Shown in pieces: positions 1-10,116 of a stretch of 64,000 nucleotides of DNA (position 1 is its first letter; every line of letters starts with the position of its first letter). The stretch spans positions 39,823-103,822 of the forward strand of contig NZ_JAAFKG010000008.1 of assembly GCF_013299185.1 (NCBI RefSeq), written 5' to 3'. The translations under genes and the position numbers were made by a program. The DNA is from Microcoleus sp. bin48.metabat.b7b8b9.023 (GTDB lineage: Bacteria; Cyanobacteriota; Cyanobacteriia; Cyanobacteriales; Microcoleaceae). The notes below the pieces were generated by a model. That model had not been told where the DNA came from, ran no database searches, and worked only from the letters and a program-made list of their open reading frames with translations.

Positions 1-867
1 GTAAGGTTTGTAGTGAGGACTTCAGTCCTTCCTAAATGCGGACTAAAGTCCTCACTACAAACAGTAAGTAAGGTTTGTAGTGAGGACTTCAGTCCTTCCT
101 AAATGCGGACTAAAGTCCTCACTACAAGCAGTAAGTAAGGTTTGTAGTGAGGACTTCAGTCCTTCCTAAATGCGGACTAAAGTCCTCACTACAAGCAGTA
201 AGTAAGGTTTGTAGTGAGGACTTCAGTCCTTCCTAAATGCGGACTAAAGTCCTCACTACAAGCAGTAAGTAAGGTTTGTAGTGAGGACTTCAGTCCTTCC
301 TAAATGCGGACTAAAGTCCTCACTACAAGCAGTAAGTAAGGTTTGTAGTGAGGACTTCAGTCCTTCCTAAATGCGGACTAAAGTCCTCACTACAAGCAGT
401 AAGTAAGGTTTGTAGTGAGGACTTCAGTCCTTCCTAAATGCGGACTAAAGTCCTCACTACAAACAGTAAGTAAGGTTTGTAGTGAGGACTTCAGTCCTTC
501 CTAAATGCGGACTAAAGTCCTCACTACAAACAGTAAGTAAGGTTTGTAGTGAGGACTTCAGTCCTTCCTAAATGCGGACTAAAGTCCTCACTACAAACAG
601 TAAGTAAGGTTTGTAGTGAGGACTTCAGTCCTTCCTAAATGCGGACTAAAGTCCTCACTACAAACAGTAAGTAAGGTTTGTAGTGAGGACTTCAGTCCTT
701 CCTAAATGCGGACTAAAGTCCTCACTACAAACAGTAAGTAAGGTTTGTAGTGAGGACTTCAGTCCTTCCTAAATGCGGACTAAAGTCCTCACTACAAACA
801 GTAAGTAAGGTTTGTAGTGAGGACTTCAGTCCTTCCTAAATGCGGACTAAAGTCCTCACTACAAACC
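1..867. repeat. Tandem array of thirteen 67-bp palindromic units (family A)
   Basis: Thirteen head-to-tail units of 67 bp begin at 1, 68, 135 and so on to 805; the array is cut by the left window edge. Each unit holds two 19-nt arms (GTAGTGAGGACTTCAGTCC and GGACTAAAGTCCTCACTAC) that pair with one C/T mismatch, and each arm contains its own small palindrome (GGACT-AGTCC). Units are almost identical; the visible variation is AAAC versus AAGC before the CAGTAA spacer, with AAGC in units 2-6 only. There is no unique spacer, so this is not a CRISPR. Single or few copies of the same family recur at 25459, 39759, 41821, 45164, 50484 and 62104. Confidence 0.95.
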
Positions 868-1029
868 TTTTTTATGGCGATCGTTCGATCGCACCTGAGA
901 TCGGTTCGCTCGAATTCGATCCCATTGTAGGCGGGCGATCGCATATTTTCCTGATTTAGGTTGCAGGACGTGATAAAAAACTGTAGTGTGCGGATTAATT
1001 CCTCGAAATTTTTATTGAAATTTTCCTAA

Positions 1030-3822
1030 GTGGTGTGGTGGGTAATTCTCGTGTCAATACAACAAATCAAAAAGCCCGATAGAAATCAAGAAATTCGCTT
1101 TTTCACCTTCTTGCAAAGAGTCTTCATTGGGACTCTAGCGAGTACATTATTCAATCTCTCGATCCTATTTCCCTCTCCCAGTTTTGCCCAAGTAGTTCTG
1201 GGAGTTGTTCGCAGTTCCGAGAATTCCCCCGACTGGGTGAAGATTACCACGCGCCTCTGGGAAAGCGGCATTGCTTACAAACCAATAAATCTCGAAGACA
1301 TCAAAAATTTGGCGGATTTAGCAGGCGTTAACGTGCTGTTTTTGCCCAATATAGAAACTTTGACTCCGGCGCAAATTAAAGTTTTAGAAGCTTGGACAAA
1401 ACAGGGAGGCCGCTTGATTGCTTCAGGCCCAGTCGGCCGCAGTTCCCCAGCCTTGGTACGTCAATCTTTACGATCGCTCCTCGGGGCCTATTGGGCTTTT
1501 CCGTTGACTCAGCGGGGAGGTGTGCAACCCCGCACCCGCTGCCGCGATCTCGCTTGTACCAGTTCTAGCAACTGGGTTCCCCCAGAACAAAAAAATGCCT
1601 CGGTTCAAGGCGGCGTCTTGATTCCCGCCGACGCGAACAGTCAAACCATCGCTACCTGGAAAGATAGTTCCGGTTCCTCCGCTGCGATCGCCACCGATCG
1701 CGCTACCTATCTCGGCTGGCGCTGGGGTAGCGACGGTTCTCCAAATATAGACTCGGCTTGGCTGCGGGCCTCGATCGCCCGCTGGGGAGGAACTGTGGGT
1801 AGGCCTGTCGAGCCGCCAACAGCAGCCGCACCACCGCTGCCAAATCCCCCCTCCAGGGTCACGAGAAATACCCCCAGTTCGCCGCGCAATACTCCGCTGA
1901 GCCGACTTTCTCCTTCTCCCCCCCTTCCCGATCCCGTACCTGCAACTTTTACAGACCCTTCGGATCAGTCGGCGCCTGCGGGTTTGGACGTGCAGATAAA
2001 TTCCAATAAGCCGATCGTCAGCATTGAAGCCTACTTGATGCGCCAAGAACTCACCAACCTCCTCGGCAGGTTTGAAAGCGCCCTGACAGCAGCTAATTCA
2101 GGCAATACTGCGGTCAATATCAATGCTGCTATCCCCCCTCAATTGGTGGCGTCAAACAACAGTGTCGGTGGGCCGCAGGCGAGTCGCCCGTTGGTTTTGC
2201 CAGCAGCAACCACAGGGGCGATCGCCAAGGCCCGTCAGGTTTTGCAAAATTTTGACCAACTCCTGCAAGAGCAAAAATACGCTGAGATCAGGCAGCAGTG
2301 GGTGCAAGCGCGCCAGTTGCTGTGGCAAAATTACCCCCAGGAAGGGCAGCGCGTTGGGGCGGAAATTCGCGCCGTTTGGCTCGATCGCGGTACGATCGTC
2401 GCAGCGCGATCGGAACAGGGTTTGGCCTCGGTGTTCGATCGACTTGCCGCCGCCGGAATCAATACGGTTTTCTTTGAAACTTTAAATGCCGGATATCCGA
2501 TTTATCCCAGTCAAGTTGCACCGCAACAAAACCCCCTCACAGTTGGCTGGGATCCTCTGGAATCTGCGGTTAAATTAGCCCACGAGCGAGGCATAGAACT
2601 GCACGCTTGGATTTGGACTTTTGCCACGGGCAATAAACGCCACAATACTTTAATTGGCAAACCTGGTTCTTATCCAGGCCCGGTACTTTCGGCCTATCCA
2701 AATTGGGCAAACATTGACAATAAAGGACGCACCCAAAACCCTAACGATGGAAAATTTTATCTCGATCCTGCAAACCCGGAAGCGCGGAATTATTTACTAA
2801 GAATTATCAGCGAAATTACCAGCAAATACAAAGTAGATGGTGTGCAATTAGACTACATTCGCTATCCTTTTCAAGATGACAATGCAGGTTTTGTCTACGG
2901 TTACGGTTCAGCAGCAAGGCAGCAATTTAAACAGTTAACTGGTACCGATCCGGTGAATATTTCGCCGAGTTCTGGCAATTTGTGGCGCCAGTGGGTTGAG
3001 TTTAAAACCAATCAAATTAATAGTTTTGTAGCTGAAGTATCTCAGCTTTTGCGGCAGAATTATCCGCGCACTATTCTGTCAGTCGCGGTGTTTCCCCACC
3101 CCGAAAGTCAGCGGATTTACAAAATTCAGCAAAATTGGGAAGTTTGGGCCCGTCAGGGGATTGTAGACTTGATTGTGCCGATGACTTATGCTTTGGATAC
3201 GAACCGACTTCAACGCATTACGGAACCGCTAGCAAAGGAACAAATGCTCGGTTCGGCCTTGATTTCTCCCTCGGTTAAGTTGTTGACACTCCCGGAAGTT
3301 GTGGCGATCGACCAAATTCAAGCTTTGCGCGATTTGCCGACTGGGGGCTATGCTATTTTTGCGGTGGAAAGTATCAGCAGCGGGATGCAGGGCTTTTTTA
3401 ACCGGACTCAAGGTGTCAGAGTGCGATCGTCTACCAGGGCTTCGCTAACAACTTCTGCTTCCGAACCAATTCCTTACCGCCAGCCCTTTGCAGCAGCAGC
3501 TTCGCGCTATACTGCTCTCAAGCAGGAATGGAGTTTTTTGTTGGCTAACAATCAGTTGCGGGTGTCGGAATCTGAATTGAAAGTTCTCAAAAGTCGATCG
3601 GAGGAATTGGGTGTTGCCTTGAGCAGATTGGCTGCAAGTCCTTCTGCCGAAAGCTTAACAACTGCTAAAAGATTGTTGGCGAGTTTTGAAGCTCAATTTC
3701 AATCTACGATGCGCTTGCATTCTGGGGAAAATAGCTATCAGGTGCAAACTTGGCAAAATCGTTTGGAAAGCTTGGATATGTTGTTGCGTTACGGCGAAAG
3801 GGTGGAGTTGAATCGCAGGTAA
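1030..3822 (+). CDS. Secreted glycoside hydrolase-like GHL10 family protein
   Basis: A 930-residue exported protein. A hydrophobic signal segment (about 28-53) ends in PSFA before QVV. Residues about 55-255 form a domain with a glutamine-amidotransferase-like look (VLFLPNIETLTPAQ, then a GGRLIASGP turn). A proline/serine-rich linker follows (about 258-310). Residues about 443-780 are the GHL10 (DUF187-like) TIM-barrel-type domain, with RAVWLDRG, LHAWIWTF, NWANID, FYLDPANPEAR and VDGVQLDYIRYPF. The last 110 residues look helical. The family is thought to cleave cell-wall or exopolysaccharide glycans, but the substrate here is unknown. The start is GTG at 1030; GTG at 1051 also keeps the signal peptide. 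It stands alone. Confidence 0.85.
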   Translation: MVWWVILVSIQQIKKPDRNQEIRFFTFLQRVFIGTLASTLFNLSILFPSPSFAQVVLGVVRSSENSPDWVKITTRLWESGIAYKPINLEDIKNLADLAGVNVLFLPNIETLTPAQIKVLEAWTKQGGRLIASGPVGRSSPALVRQSLRSLLGAYWAFPLTQRGGVQPRTRCRDLACTSSSNWVPPEQKNASVQGGVLIPADANSQTIATWKDSSGSSAAIATDRATYLGWRWGSDGSPNIDSAWLRASIARWGGTVGRPVEPPTAAAPPLPNPPSRVTRNTPSSPRNTPLSRLSPSPPLPDPVPATFTDPSDQSAPAGLDVQINSNKPIVSIEAYLMRQELTNLLGRFESALTAANSGNTAVNINAAIPPQLVASNNSVGGPQASRPLVLPAATTGAIAKARQVLQNFDQLLQEQKYAEIRQQWVQARQLLWQNYPQEGQRVGAEIRAVWLDRGTIVAARSEQGLASVFDRLAAAGINTVFFETLNAGYPIYPSQVAPQQNPLTVGWDPLESAVKLAHERGIELHAWIWTFATGNKRHNTLIGKPGSYPGPVLSAYPNWANIDNKGRTQNPNDGKFYLDPANPEARNYLLRIISEITSKYKVDGVQLDYIRYPFQDDNAGFVYGYGSAARQQFKQLTGTDPVNISPSSGNLWRQWVEFKTNQINSFVAEVSQLLRQNYPRTILSVAVFPHPESQRIYKIQQNWEVWARQGIVDLIVPMTYALDTNRLQRITEPLAKEQMLGSALISPSVKLLTLPEVVAIDQIQALRDLPTGGYAIFAVESISSGMQGFFNRTQGVRVRSSTRASLTTSASEPIPYRQPFAAAASRYTALKQEWSFLLANNQLRVSESELKVLKSRSEELGVALSRLAASPSAESLTTAKRLLASFEAQFQSTMRLHSGENSYQVQTWQNRLESLDMLLRYGERVELNRR

Positions 3823-4405
3823 ATGCAGGTGTTTCGGGTGCCGGTGGCTGCGGATAGTGCGATCGTACCCAATCACCTGCATCGATAGTTCTCCAAAAAC
3901 TTTCTCTTGAAATACGCTAGATTAATTTAAATTAATACCCTGGACAGTTGTCAGTACGGACAATATCTGCATAGCAGTTATACCAATCTGCATTTCCCGC
4001 AACAAGTAAGTAGGTCATCAAAAAAAACCTGATTCTCTTGTAAGGGCTGGTGTCGGTTAAAATTCTATGATAGAAGCTAGTAGAGCAGCGCTTTCACCCG
4101 CCCAACTGATGTAATCTTTATTTGTAACCACCTACTTATGCCGCGGACATCTCTATTGCGTGTCCGAAGACCGGAAGGCAAGCGATCCGATCGCGATCGC
4201 CAACACCCAGGATTGCTTCGCACTCGCAAATCAGGTTAAAAAACTCTAATTGTGCAGTCACGAGGGAAGTCCTCAAAACTCTCAAAAGGCGATCGCCAAC
4301 ACTTTTACGATGAGTCAGGAACCGGATTTGAGACAACTCCCTCCTGTATCGCTCCAAGACTTTAAGATCTACTAATTTCCACGACCAATTTCAATTATTT
4401 TTAGG
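3823..4405. other. Intergenic region, no gene supported
   Basis: 583 bp between the GHL10 gene and the first sensor kinase. It has several HIP1 sites (GCGATCGC) and no clear hairpin, RNA or coding signal. A reading frame on the minus strand (4357-4136) starts with TTG, has no ribosome-binding site and encodes nothing recognisable. The promoter of the signalling block probably lies here, but no convincing -10/-35 pair was found. Confidence 0.5.
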
Positions 4406-7400
4406 ATGAATATGTTTCCTAAACCGCTGAATCGCTTTGCTACCAAAATTATCGGCAAAGCTCCATTACAAACTGTGCTCGTGCTTCCTTTTTTAGTGCA
4501 AATTGTTGGCATAGTAGGAGTTGTAGGTTGGCTGTCGTTCCAAAACGGTCAGCGCGCGGTCAACGATGTGGCCGCTCAGTTGCGACAAGAAATTAGCAAC
4601 CGAGTTTACGATCGCGTCAAAAGCTACCTCCAAGTTCCCCAACAAGTCAATCAAATTAACTATTATGCCCTGCAACAGGGCTTGTTAGACTTTCAAAAAC
4701 TCTCAGAAGCTGAACTTTATTTTTGGCGGCAAGTTCAAGCTTTCCCTTCTTTAGGCAATGCTGGCCTTGCCAATGCAGAAGGTCAATCTTTCCGTGTCGG
4801 TTGGATCGATAGAGAATCAACTTCGGAACAACCGCAGATTGCAGAACAACTGACCCCAGGTGGCGGCGATCTTTACTACTACAACATCGACAATAATGCC
4901 AACCGCGTCAAACTTGCTAAAAAAGTTCCTAACTACGATCCACGTAACCGTCCTTTTTATACGAGTGCTATCAAGCAAGGAAAGCCTACTTGGAGCGAAG
5001 TTTACATAAATTTTGGCTATAACGTGCTGCAAATAAAAGCGAGCAGACCTTTTTATAATAGCAGTGGCAAACTGTTAGGAGTTATCGCCTCTGAATTGGG
5101 AATCAACCAAATTAGTCATTTTTTGCAAACGCTAAAATTTGGTCGTTCAGGGCAAGTATTTATTCTCGAACCGACAGGTGATTTAGTGGCAAGCTCGATT
5201 AAAAGTCAAGCCATATTAACGGGAAAAGCCAAAGATTCCAAACGCATTCAAGCAGTAAACAGCGATAATTTAATTATGCGCTCTAGTGTTGCTTTTTTGA
5301 AAAATCACTTCGTCAGTTTAAAAAATATTCAGCAAAACTATCAATTTGAATTTAAGATCGACGGGCAACAAGAATTTCTCCAAGTTTTTCCCATTACTGA
5401 CGAATACGGCTTAAATTGGCTGGTTGTGGTGGTTGTGTCAGAGTCTGATTTTATGGAGCAAATTAACTCTAATACGCGCACGACGATTTGGCTGTCGGTT
5501 GCAGCTTTGATAACAGCGACAATTCTAGGGATTCTGACTGCGAAATGGGTGGTGCGACCGATTTTAATGTTAAATTTGGCCGCGAAAGCTTTGGCGAGCA
5601 ATGAGTGGGATACAAAATTAGTGAGTTATCGTTCTGACGAACTCGGAGAACTTGCCACTGCTTTTAACAGCATGGCAGAGCAATTGCAGCATTCATTTAC
5701 TTCGCTCTCGGAAAGTGAAAGCCGAGTTAAACAATTTCTCGATGCAGTACCGCTAGGCATTTTTATTGTCGAAAAAAATGGTAAACCTCACTACATTAAT
5801 CCTATAGGAGAGCAACTTTTTGGTCAAGGAATCATAGCAGCAGATGCCGAAAATTTGCGCCAAGCTTACAAAGTTTATTTAGCTGGAACCCAGGAAATTT
5901 ACCCGGCGGAACACGACCCTATTTTAAATGCTTTGCAGGGCAAAAGTGTCACTGTCGATGACATGGAAATCTCCTCCAGTGACAAAACTGTTCCCCTACA
6001 AGTTTGGGGAACTCCTATTTACGACGCCCAAGGACATATTATCTACGGGATGTGCGCTTTTCAAAATATTACGGAACGCAAACAAGCGGAGCAACTGTTA
6101 AAAGAATACAACCAAAACTTAGCAGTGCAAGTTGCAGAACGTACCGCCGCTCTTGCCAAGGCAAAAGAAAAGTTTTCTAAAGCTTTTCGTTCTAGTCCAA
6201 ATGCAATTACGATCACGAGAATCAGTGACGGTCGCCACATAGAAGTTAATGAAAGCTTTTGCCGGATGATTGGCTACACGCACGACCAAATTATTGGCAA
6301 AACAGCCGTAGATCTGAATTTTTGGGCGAGTCTAGGAGAGCGCGATCGCATGATTCAAATGTTAAGAAACCAGACAGCCCTTCACAATTACGAGCTGAGA
6401 TTTCGCAAAAAAAACGGTACAGAAAGAACTGCCCTGCTGTCTATTGAAACCATCGATATTGACGGAGAAGCTTGTTTTCTCTCGATTTCGAGCGATATTA
6501 CCGATCGCCAAAAAGCAGAAACCGCCCTCCGCGAAGCAGAAGAAAAGTATCGCAACATTTATGAAAACGCTTTGAATGGCATTTTTCAAACTGCTGCTGA
6601 CGGGACATACCTCAGCGCCAACCCCGCTTTAGCTGAACTCTACGGTTACGAATCGCCCGCAGAATTAATCGCAGCACAGCCGAATTTCAAGAACCAGCTT
6701 TACGTGAAACCCAACCGCCGCAGCGAATTTGTAGCGCTGATCGACGAGTACGGGATACTGTCTAACTTTGAATCGGAAATTTACCGCAAAGATGGTAGCA
6801 TCATCTGGATTTCCGAAAATTGTCGGGCCGTGTGCGATCCCGCAGGAAATCTACTTTATCACGAAGGTTTTATTAAAGATATTACGGATAGCAAACAAGC
6901 ACAAATCAAAATGGAGCAGGCGAAAGAAGCCGCCGAAGCAGCCAACAAAGCTAAAAGTACGTTTCTCGCCAATATGAGCCACGAATTGCGATCGCCCCTG
7001 AACGCAGTCATCGGCTTTGCTCAAGTCATGATCCGCAGTAAAAATTTGTCTCCCGAAAATCAAGAAGATGTCGGGATTATCCTGCGGAGCGGCGAGCATT
7101 TGCTGACGTTAATTAACCAAGTTTTAGACTTGTCAAAAATTGAAGCCGGACGCACTACCATTAATGAAAAAAGTTTCGATTTATACCGACTTCTCGACGA
7201 TTTAGAAGATATGTTTGCTCTCAAAGCTGAGGAAAAAGACTTGCAATTAATCTTCGATCGAGATGCAGAAGTTCCCCATTACATTTCCACAGATGAAGTG
7301 AAATTGCGCCAAGTATTAATTAATTTGCTCAACAATGCAATTAAATTTACTTCACAAGGTGGAGTGTCTGTGCAAGTGAAAGGAGGAAAGCGGAATTTAC

Positions 7401-8371
7401 ACAAAAACAGCGCTGATGAAATGCCCGGCCGCTACTCGCTTCACTTTGAAGTTCAAGATACTGGTGCAGGCATTGCCACCGAAGAAATCCATCAGTTGTT
7501 TGAAGCATTTGTGCAGACAACAACGGGTAAAGATTCTCAAGAAGGCACGGGTTTAGGTTTAGCGATCAGCCGCCAGTTCGTGCAATTGATGGGAGGTGAA
7601 ATTACTGTTAGCAGCGAGGTGGGCAAGGGTGCGCTATTTCAGTTTGACATCCAAGTTCACCTGGTGGAAGCTAGTGATATTGAAAGCAAAAAAGCTCTAC
7701 GTCGAGTTGTTGCCCTCGAACCGAATCAGCCACCTTACCGCTTGCTAATTGTGGACGACAAACCTTTGAACCGCCAACTGTTAGTAAAACTTCTCAGTCC
7801 GTTGGGATTTCTGTTGAGAGAAGCGAATAACGGTCAAGAAGCGGTGGATATTTTTAGGGATTGGGAACCGCATCTAATTTGGATGGACATGAGAATGCCT
7901 GTAATGGACGGGTACGAGGCAACGAAACAGATTAAAACTACAACTGGCGGGCAAGCAACGGCGATTGTTGCCCTGACTGCTAGTGTTTTGGAGGAAGAAC
8001 GGGCGGTGATTCTTTCGACGGGTTGCGATGATTTTATGCGGAAACCGTTCCGAGAGGAAGATATCTTTGCGGCCATGGGGAAACATTTAGGAGTACGCTA
8101 TATTTATGAAGAGCCAACAGAGGTCAGTATGGGGGGTGCGGGGGAGTCTAGTCAGGATGTGCTGACACCAGAGGCGATCGCCTCTCTTTCTCCAGACTGG
8201 AGGGTTCAATTCAAGCAAAATATTTTGAGTGTAGACATGGAGGCGATCGCCAGTTCGATCGCACAAATCGGCACTATCAACCCCTCTCTGGCTGCCACGC
8301 TTCAAGATTGCATTAATAATTTTGAATATGACAGAATTTTGACCATAATCGAGCGCAGCGAACAACAGTAA
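4406..8371 (+). CDS. Membrane hybrid histidine kinase (Cache-HAMP-PAS3-HK-REC)
   Basis: A 1321-residue sensor kinase. TM1 (about 22-44) and TM2 (about 360-383) bracket a large extracytoplasmic Cache-type sensor domain (RPFYTSAIKQGKPTWSEVY, SGKLLGVIASELG). HAMP follows (about 384-435), then three PAS domains (about 440-560, 590-705, 715-835), HisKA with His859 in MSHELRSP, and HATPase with LINLLNNAIKFT, DTGAGI and GTGLGLAIS. The C-terminal receiver has Asp1161 (WMDMRMP) and a RKPF lysine. The last 130 residues form a tail shared with the three hybrid kinases downstream (MEAIASSIAQI here, SADFDLIARTIEQ in those). ATG 4412 is an alternative start. Only 6 bp separate it from the next kinase gene, so co-transcription is likely. 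The ligand is unknown. Confidence 0.93.
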   Translation: MNMFPKPLNRFATKIIGKAPLQTVLVLPFLVQIVGIVGVVGWLSFQNGQRAVNDVAAQLRQEISNRVYDRVKSYLQVPQQVNQINYYALQQGLLDFQKLSEAELYFWRQVQAFPSLGNAGLANAEGQSFRVGWIDRESTSEQPQIAEQLTPGGGDLYYYNIDNNANRVKLAKKVPNYDPRNRPFYTSAIKQGKPTWSEVYINFGYNVLQIKASRPFYNSSGKLLGVIASELGINQISHFLQTLKFGRSGQVFILEPTGDLVASSIKSQAILTGKAKDSKRIQAVNSDNLIMRSSVAFLKNHFVSLKNIQQNYQFEFKIDGQQEFLQVFPITDEYGLNWLVVVVVSESDFMEQINSNTRTTIWLSVAALITATILGILTAKWVVRPILMLNLAAKALASNEWDTKLVSYRSDELGELATAFNSMAEQLQHSFTSLSESESRVKQFLDAVPLGIFIVEKNGKPHYINPIGEQLFGQGIIAADAENLRQAYKVYLAGTQEIYPAEHDPILNALQGKSVTVDDMEISSSDKTVPLQVWGTPIYDAQGHIIYGMCAFQNITERKQAEQLLKEYNQNLAVQVAERTAALAKAKEKFSKAFRSSPNAITITRISDGRHIEVNESFCRMIGYTHDQIIGKTAVDLNFWASLGERDRMIQMLRNQTALHNYELRFRKKNGTERTALLSIETIDIDGEACFLSISSDITDRQKAETALREAEEKYRNIYENALNGIFQTAADGTYLSANPALAELYGYESPAELIAAQPNFKNQLYVKPNRRSEFVALIDEYGILSNFESEIYRKDGSIIWISENCRAVCDPAGNLLYHEGFIKDITDSKQAQIKMEQAKEAAEAANKAKSTFLANMSHELRSPLNAVIGFAQVMIRSKNLSPENQEDVGIILRSGEHLLTLINQVLDLSKIEAGRTTINEKSFDLYRLLDDLEDMFALKAEEKDLQLIFDRDAEVPHYISTDEVKLRQVLINLLNNAIKFTSQGGVSVQVKGGKRNLHKNSADEMPGRYSLHFEVQDTGAGIATEEIHQLFEAFVQTTTGKDSQEGTGLGLAISRQFVQLMGGEITVSSEVGKGALFQFDIQVHLVEASDIESKKALRRVVALEPNQPPYRLLIVDDKPLNRQLLVKLLSPLGFLLREANNGQEAVDIFRDWEPHLIWMDMRMPVMDGYEATKQIKTTTGGQATAIVALTASVLEEERAVILSTGCDDFMRKPFREEDIFAAMGKHLGVRYIYEEPTEVSMGGAGESSQDVLTPEAIASLSPDWRVQFKQNILSVDMEAIASSIAQIGTINPSLAATLQDCINNFEYDRILTIIERSEQQ

Positions 8372-8377
8372 ATACCG

Positions 8378-9802
8378 ATGAATTTAACTTTACCCAACAC
8401 CAATCGAGCTAATATTTTAGTGGTGGACGACACGCCACAAAACCTGCGGCTGCTGGCAGGAATTTTGAGCGACAAAGGCTATCAAGTTCGCCCGGTTCCC
8501 AACGGCAAGCTAGCACTGTCTGCCGCTCAAAAAATGCCCCCAGATATAGTCCTGCTGGATATTATGATGCCGGAGATGGATGGCTATGAAGTTTGTCAGC
8601 ACCTCAAAGATTCTGAAGTAACAAAAGACATCCCGGTGATTTTCATCAGTGCGATTAACGACGTGATGGATAAAGTTAAAGCTTTTGCAGTTGGGGGAGT
8701 GGACTTTATTACCAAACCGTTTCAGGTTGAAGAAGTTTTAGCCCGCATCGAAACTCATTTAAAAATTTGTTCGTTGCAACAAAGTTTGCAAGAAAAAAAT
8801 CAAGATTTAGCAACTGCTATCTACCAATTGCAAGCGACACAAGAGCATTTGATTCAATCGGAAAAAATGGCGGCACTGGGACAACTGATTGCCGGCATTG
8901 CCCACGAAATCAATACTCCGCTGGGCATCATAGGTTCATCTATCGATAATATTTCTAATTTTTGGGACGAAAATTTAGAAAAAATGCCTCAATTTTTTCA
9001 ACAACTTTCTGAAGAAAGCCAAGCTTGTTTTTTAGCTTTGCTGCACAGATCTATAAATCACGAAACGCTATTTACTAGCAGAGAAAAGCGCAAAATTAAG
9101 CAGCAGTTGACTAACGAGTTGATGGCAGGAGGCATTGAAAATGCGGAAGAAATAGCGGATAGTTTAGTTGACATGGAGATTTACGATCGCATAGAAGAAT
9201 TGTTGCCATTTTTTAAATTGCCGGATTGGGAAGTGGTTTTCAATACTGCTTACCAGTTTGCGAGCTTTAAAAAAAGTATTAGCCTGATCCAAAGAGCGAC
9301 AGCCAAGTCGGGAAAAGTAGTATTTGCCTTAAAAAGCTACGCTCATTTCGATAGCAAGCAAGAAAAAGTGCAGGCGAACTTGCATGATGGCATTGAAATG
9401 GTGTTAACTCTTTATCAAAATCAACTGAAACACGGCATAGAAGTAGTCAAAAACTATGGAGATTTACCGAAAATTATGTGCTATCCCGATGACTTAAATC
9501 AAGTTTGGACAAATCTAATTCACAATGCCCTGCAAGCAATGGATTATAAAGGTATTTTGACGATTGAAACTAAGCAGCAAGAGACAAATCTTGTCCTCAA
9601 ATTTACTGATGACGGCAAAGGTATTCCCCCAGAAGTTATTCCCAAAATTTTTCACCCATTTTTTACGACTAAATCTGCGGGGGAAGGTAGCGGTTTGGGA
9701 TTGGACATCGTGAGAAAAATTGTTGACAAACATGAAGGTACAATTGCTGTAGAGTCGGTACCGGGACAGACAAGCTTTACAGTCTCCCTCCCAATCTATT
9801 AA
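8378..9802 (+). CDS. Soluble REC-histidine kinase
   Basis: A 474-residue cytoplasmic protein. The N-terminal receiver (about 11-128) has VVDDTPQN, Asp61 in LLDIMMPEMDG and the KPF lysine. A coiled coil (about 132-165) leads into a HisKA domain with His176 (AGIAHEINTPLG) and a long helical insert (about 190-300). The ATPase has LIHNALQAM, DDGKGIPP and GSGLGLDIV. The REC-first layout is common in cyanobacteria, where such a kinase receives phosphate from an upstream kinase and passes it on. It follows the membrane hybrid kinase by 6 bp. It has no membrane segment. Confidence 0.92.
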   Translation: MNLTLPNTNRANILVVDDTPQNLRLLAGILSDKGYQVRPVPNGKLALSAAQKMPPDIVLLDIMMPEMDGYEVCQHLKDSEVTKDIPVIFISAINDVMDKVKAFAVGGVDFITKPFQVEEVLARIETHLKICSLQQSLQEKNQDLATAIYQLQATQEHLIQSEKMAALGQLIAGIAHEINTPLGIIGSSIDNISNFWDENLEKMPQFFQQLSEESQACFLALLHRSINHETLFTSREKRKIKQQLTNELMAGGIENAEEIADSLVDMEIYDRIEELLPFFKLPDWEVVFNTAYQFASFKKSISLIQRATAKSGKVVFALKSYAHFDSKQEKVQANLHDGIEMVLTLYQNQLKHGIEVVKNYGDLPKIMCYPDDLNQVWTNLIHNALQAMDYKGILTIETKQQETNLVLKFTDDGKGIPPEVIPKIFHPFFTTKSAGEGSGLGLDIVRKIVDKHEGTIAVESVPGQTSFTVSLPIY

Positions 9803-10116
9803 ACTAAACTTACACCTGTTAAAAAAAGAATGCCACTGTCAGCAAGCACCAAACCCCGATTGTCATCAGTGATACCCAATCGAACATCCCCAATCCTCCA
9901 ATGCCAAAATGGTATTATCCGCAGGGGCTGATTCCCGATAGCGACAGGGGCTGTCTCGCTGACAAACATAAGATTTATTGCGATTGACCGGGTTTCTTTT
10001 GTGAAGTTCTATTAAAATAAAATAGGGGACATAGATAGTGCATCCTCGCCCCAAATCAATAACACAGAAGCAAGTCATGTCGGTAAACCCATTAAAATAA
10101 TAGCAGAGAGCAAAAG
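9803..10116. other. Intergenic region, no gene supported
   Basis: 314 bp between the REC-kinase and the response regulator. A short inverted motif (GCGACAGGGGCTGTCTCGC, around 9940-9958) and AT-rich stretches (AAAATAAAATAGGGG) are present. No coding frame or recognised RNA was seen. An internal promoter for the downstream genes is possible. Confidence 0.4.

Noticed and set aside
1-867. CRISPR array
   Set aside because: The units are tandem and nearly identical with no unique spacers, and no cas genes are nearby.
4136-4357. 73-codon minus-strand frame
   Set aside because: It has a TTG start, no ribosome-binding site, HIP1-rich sequence and no recognisable protein pattern.
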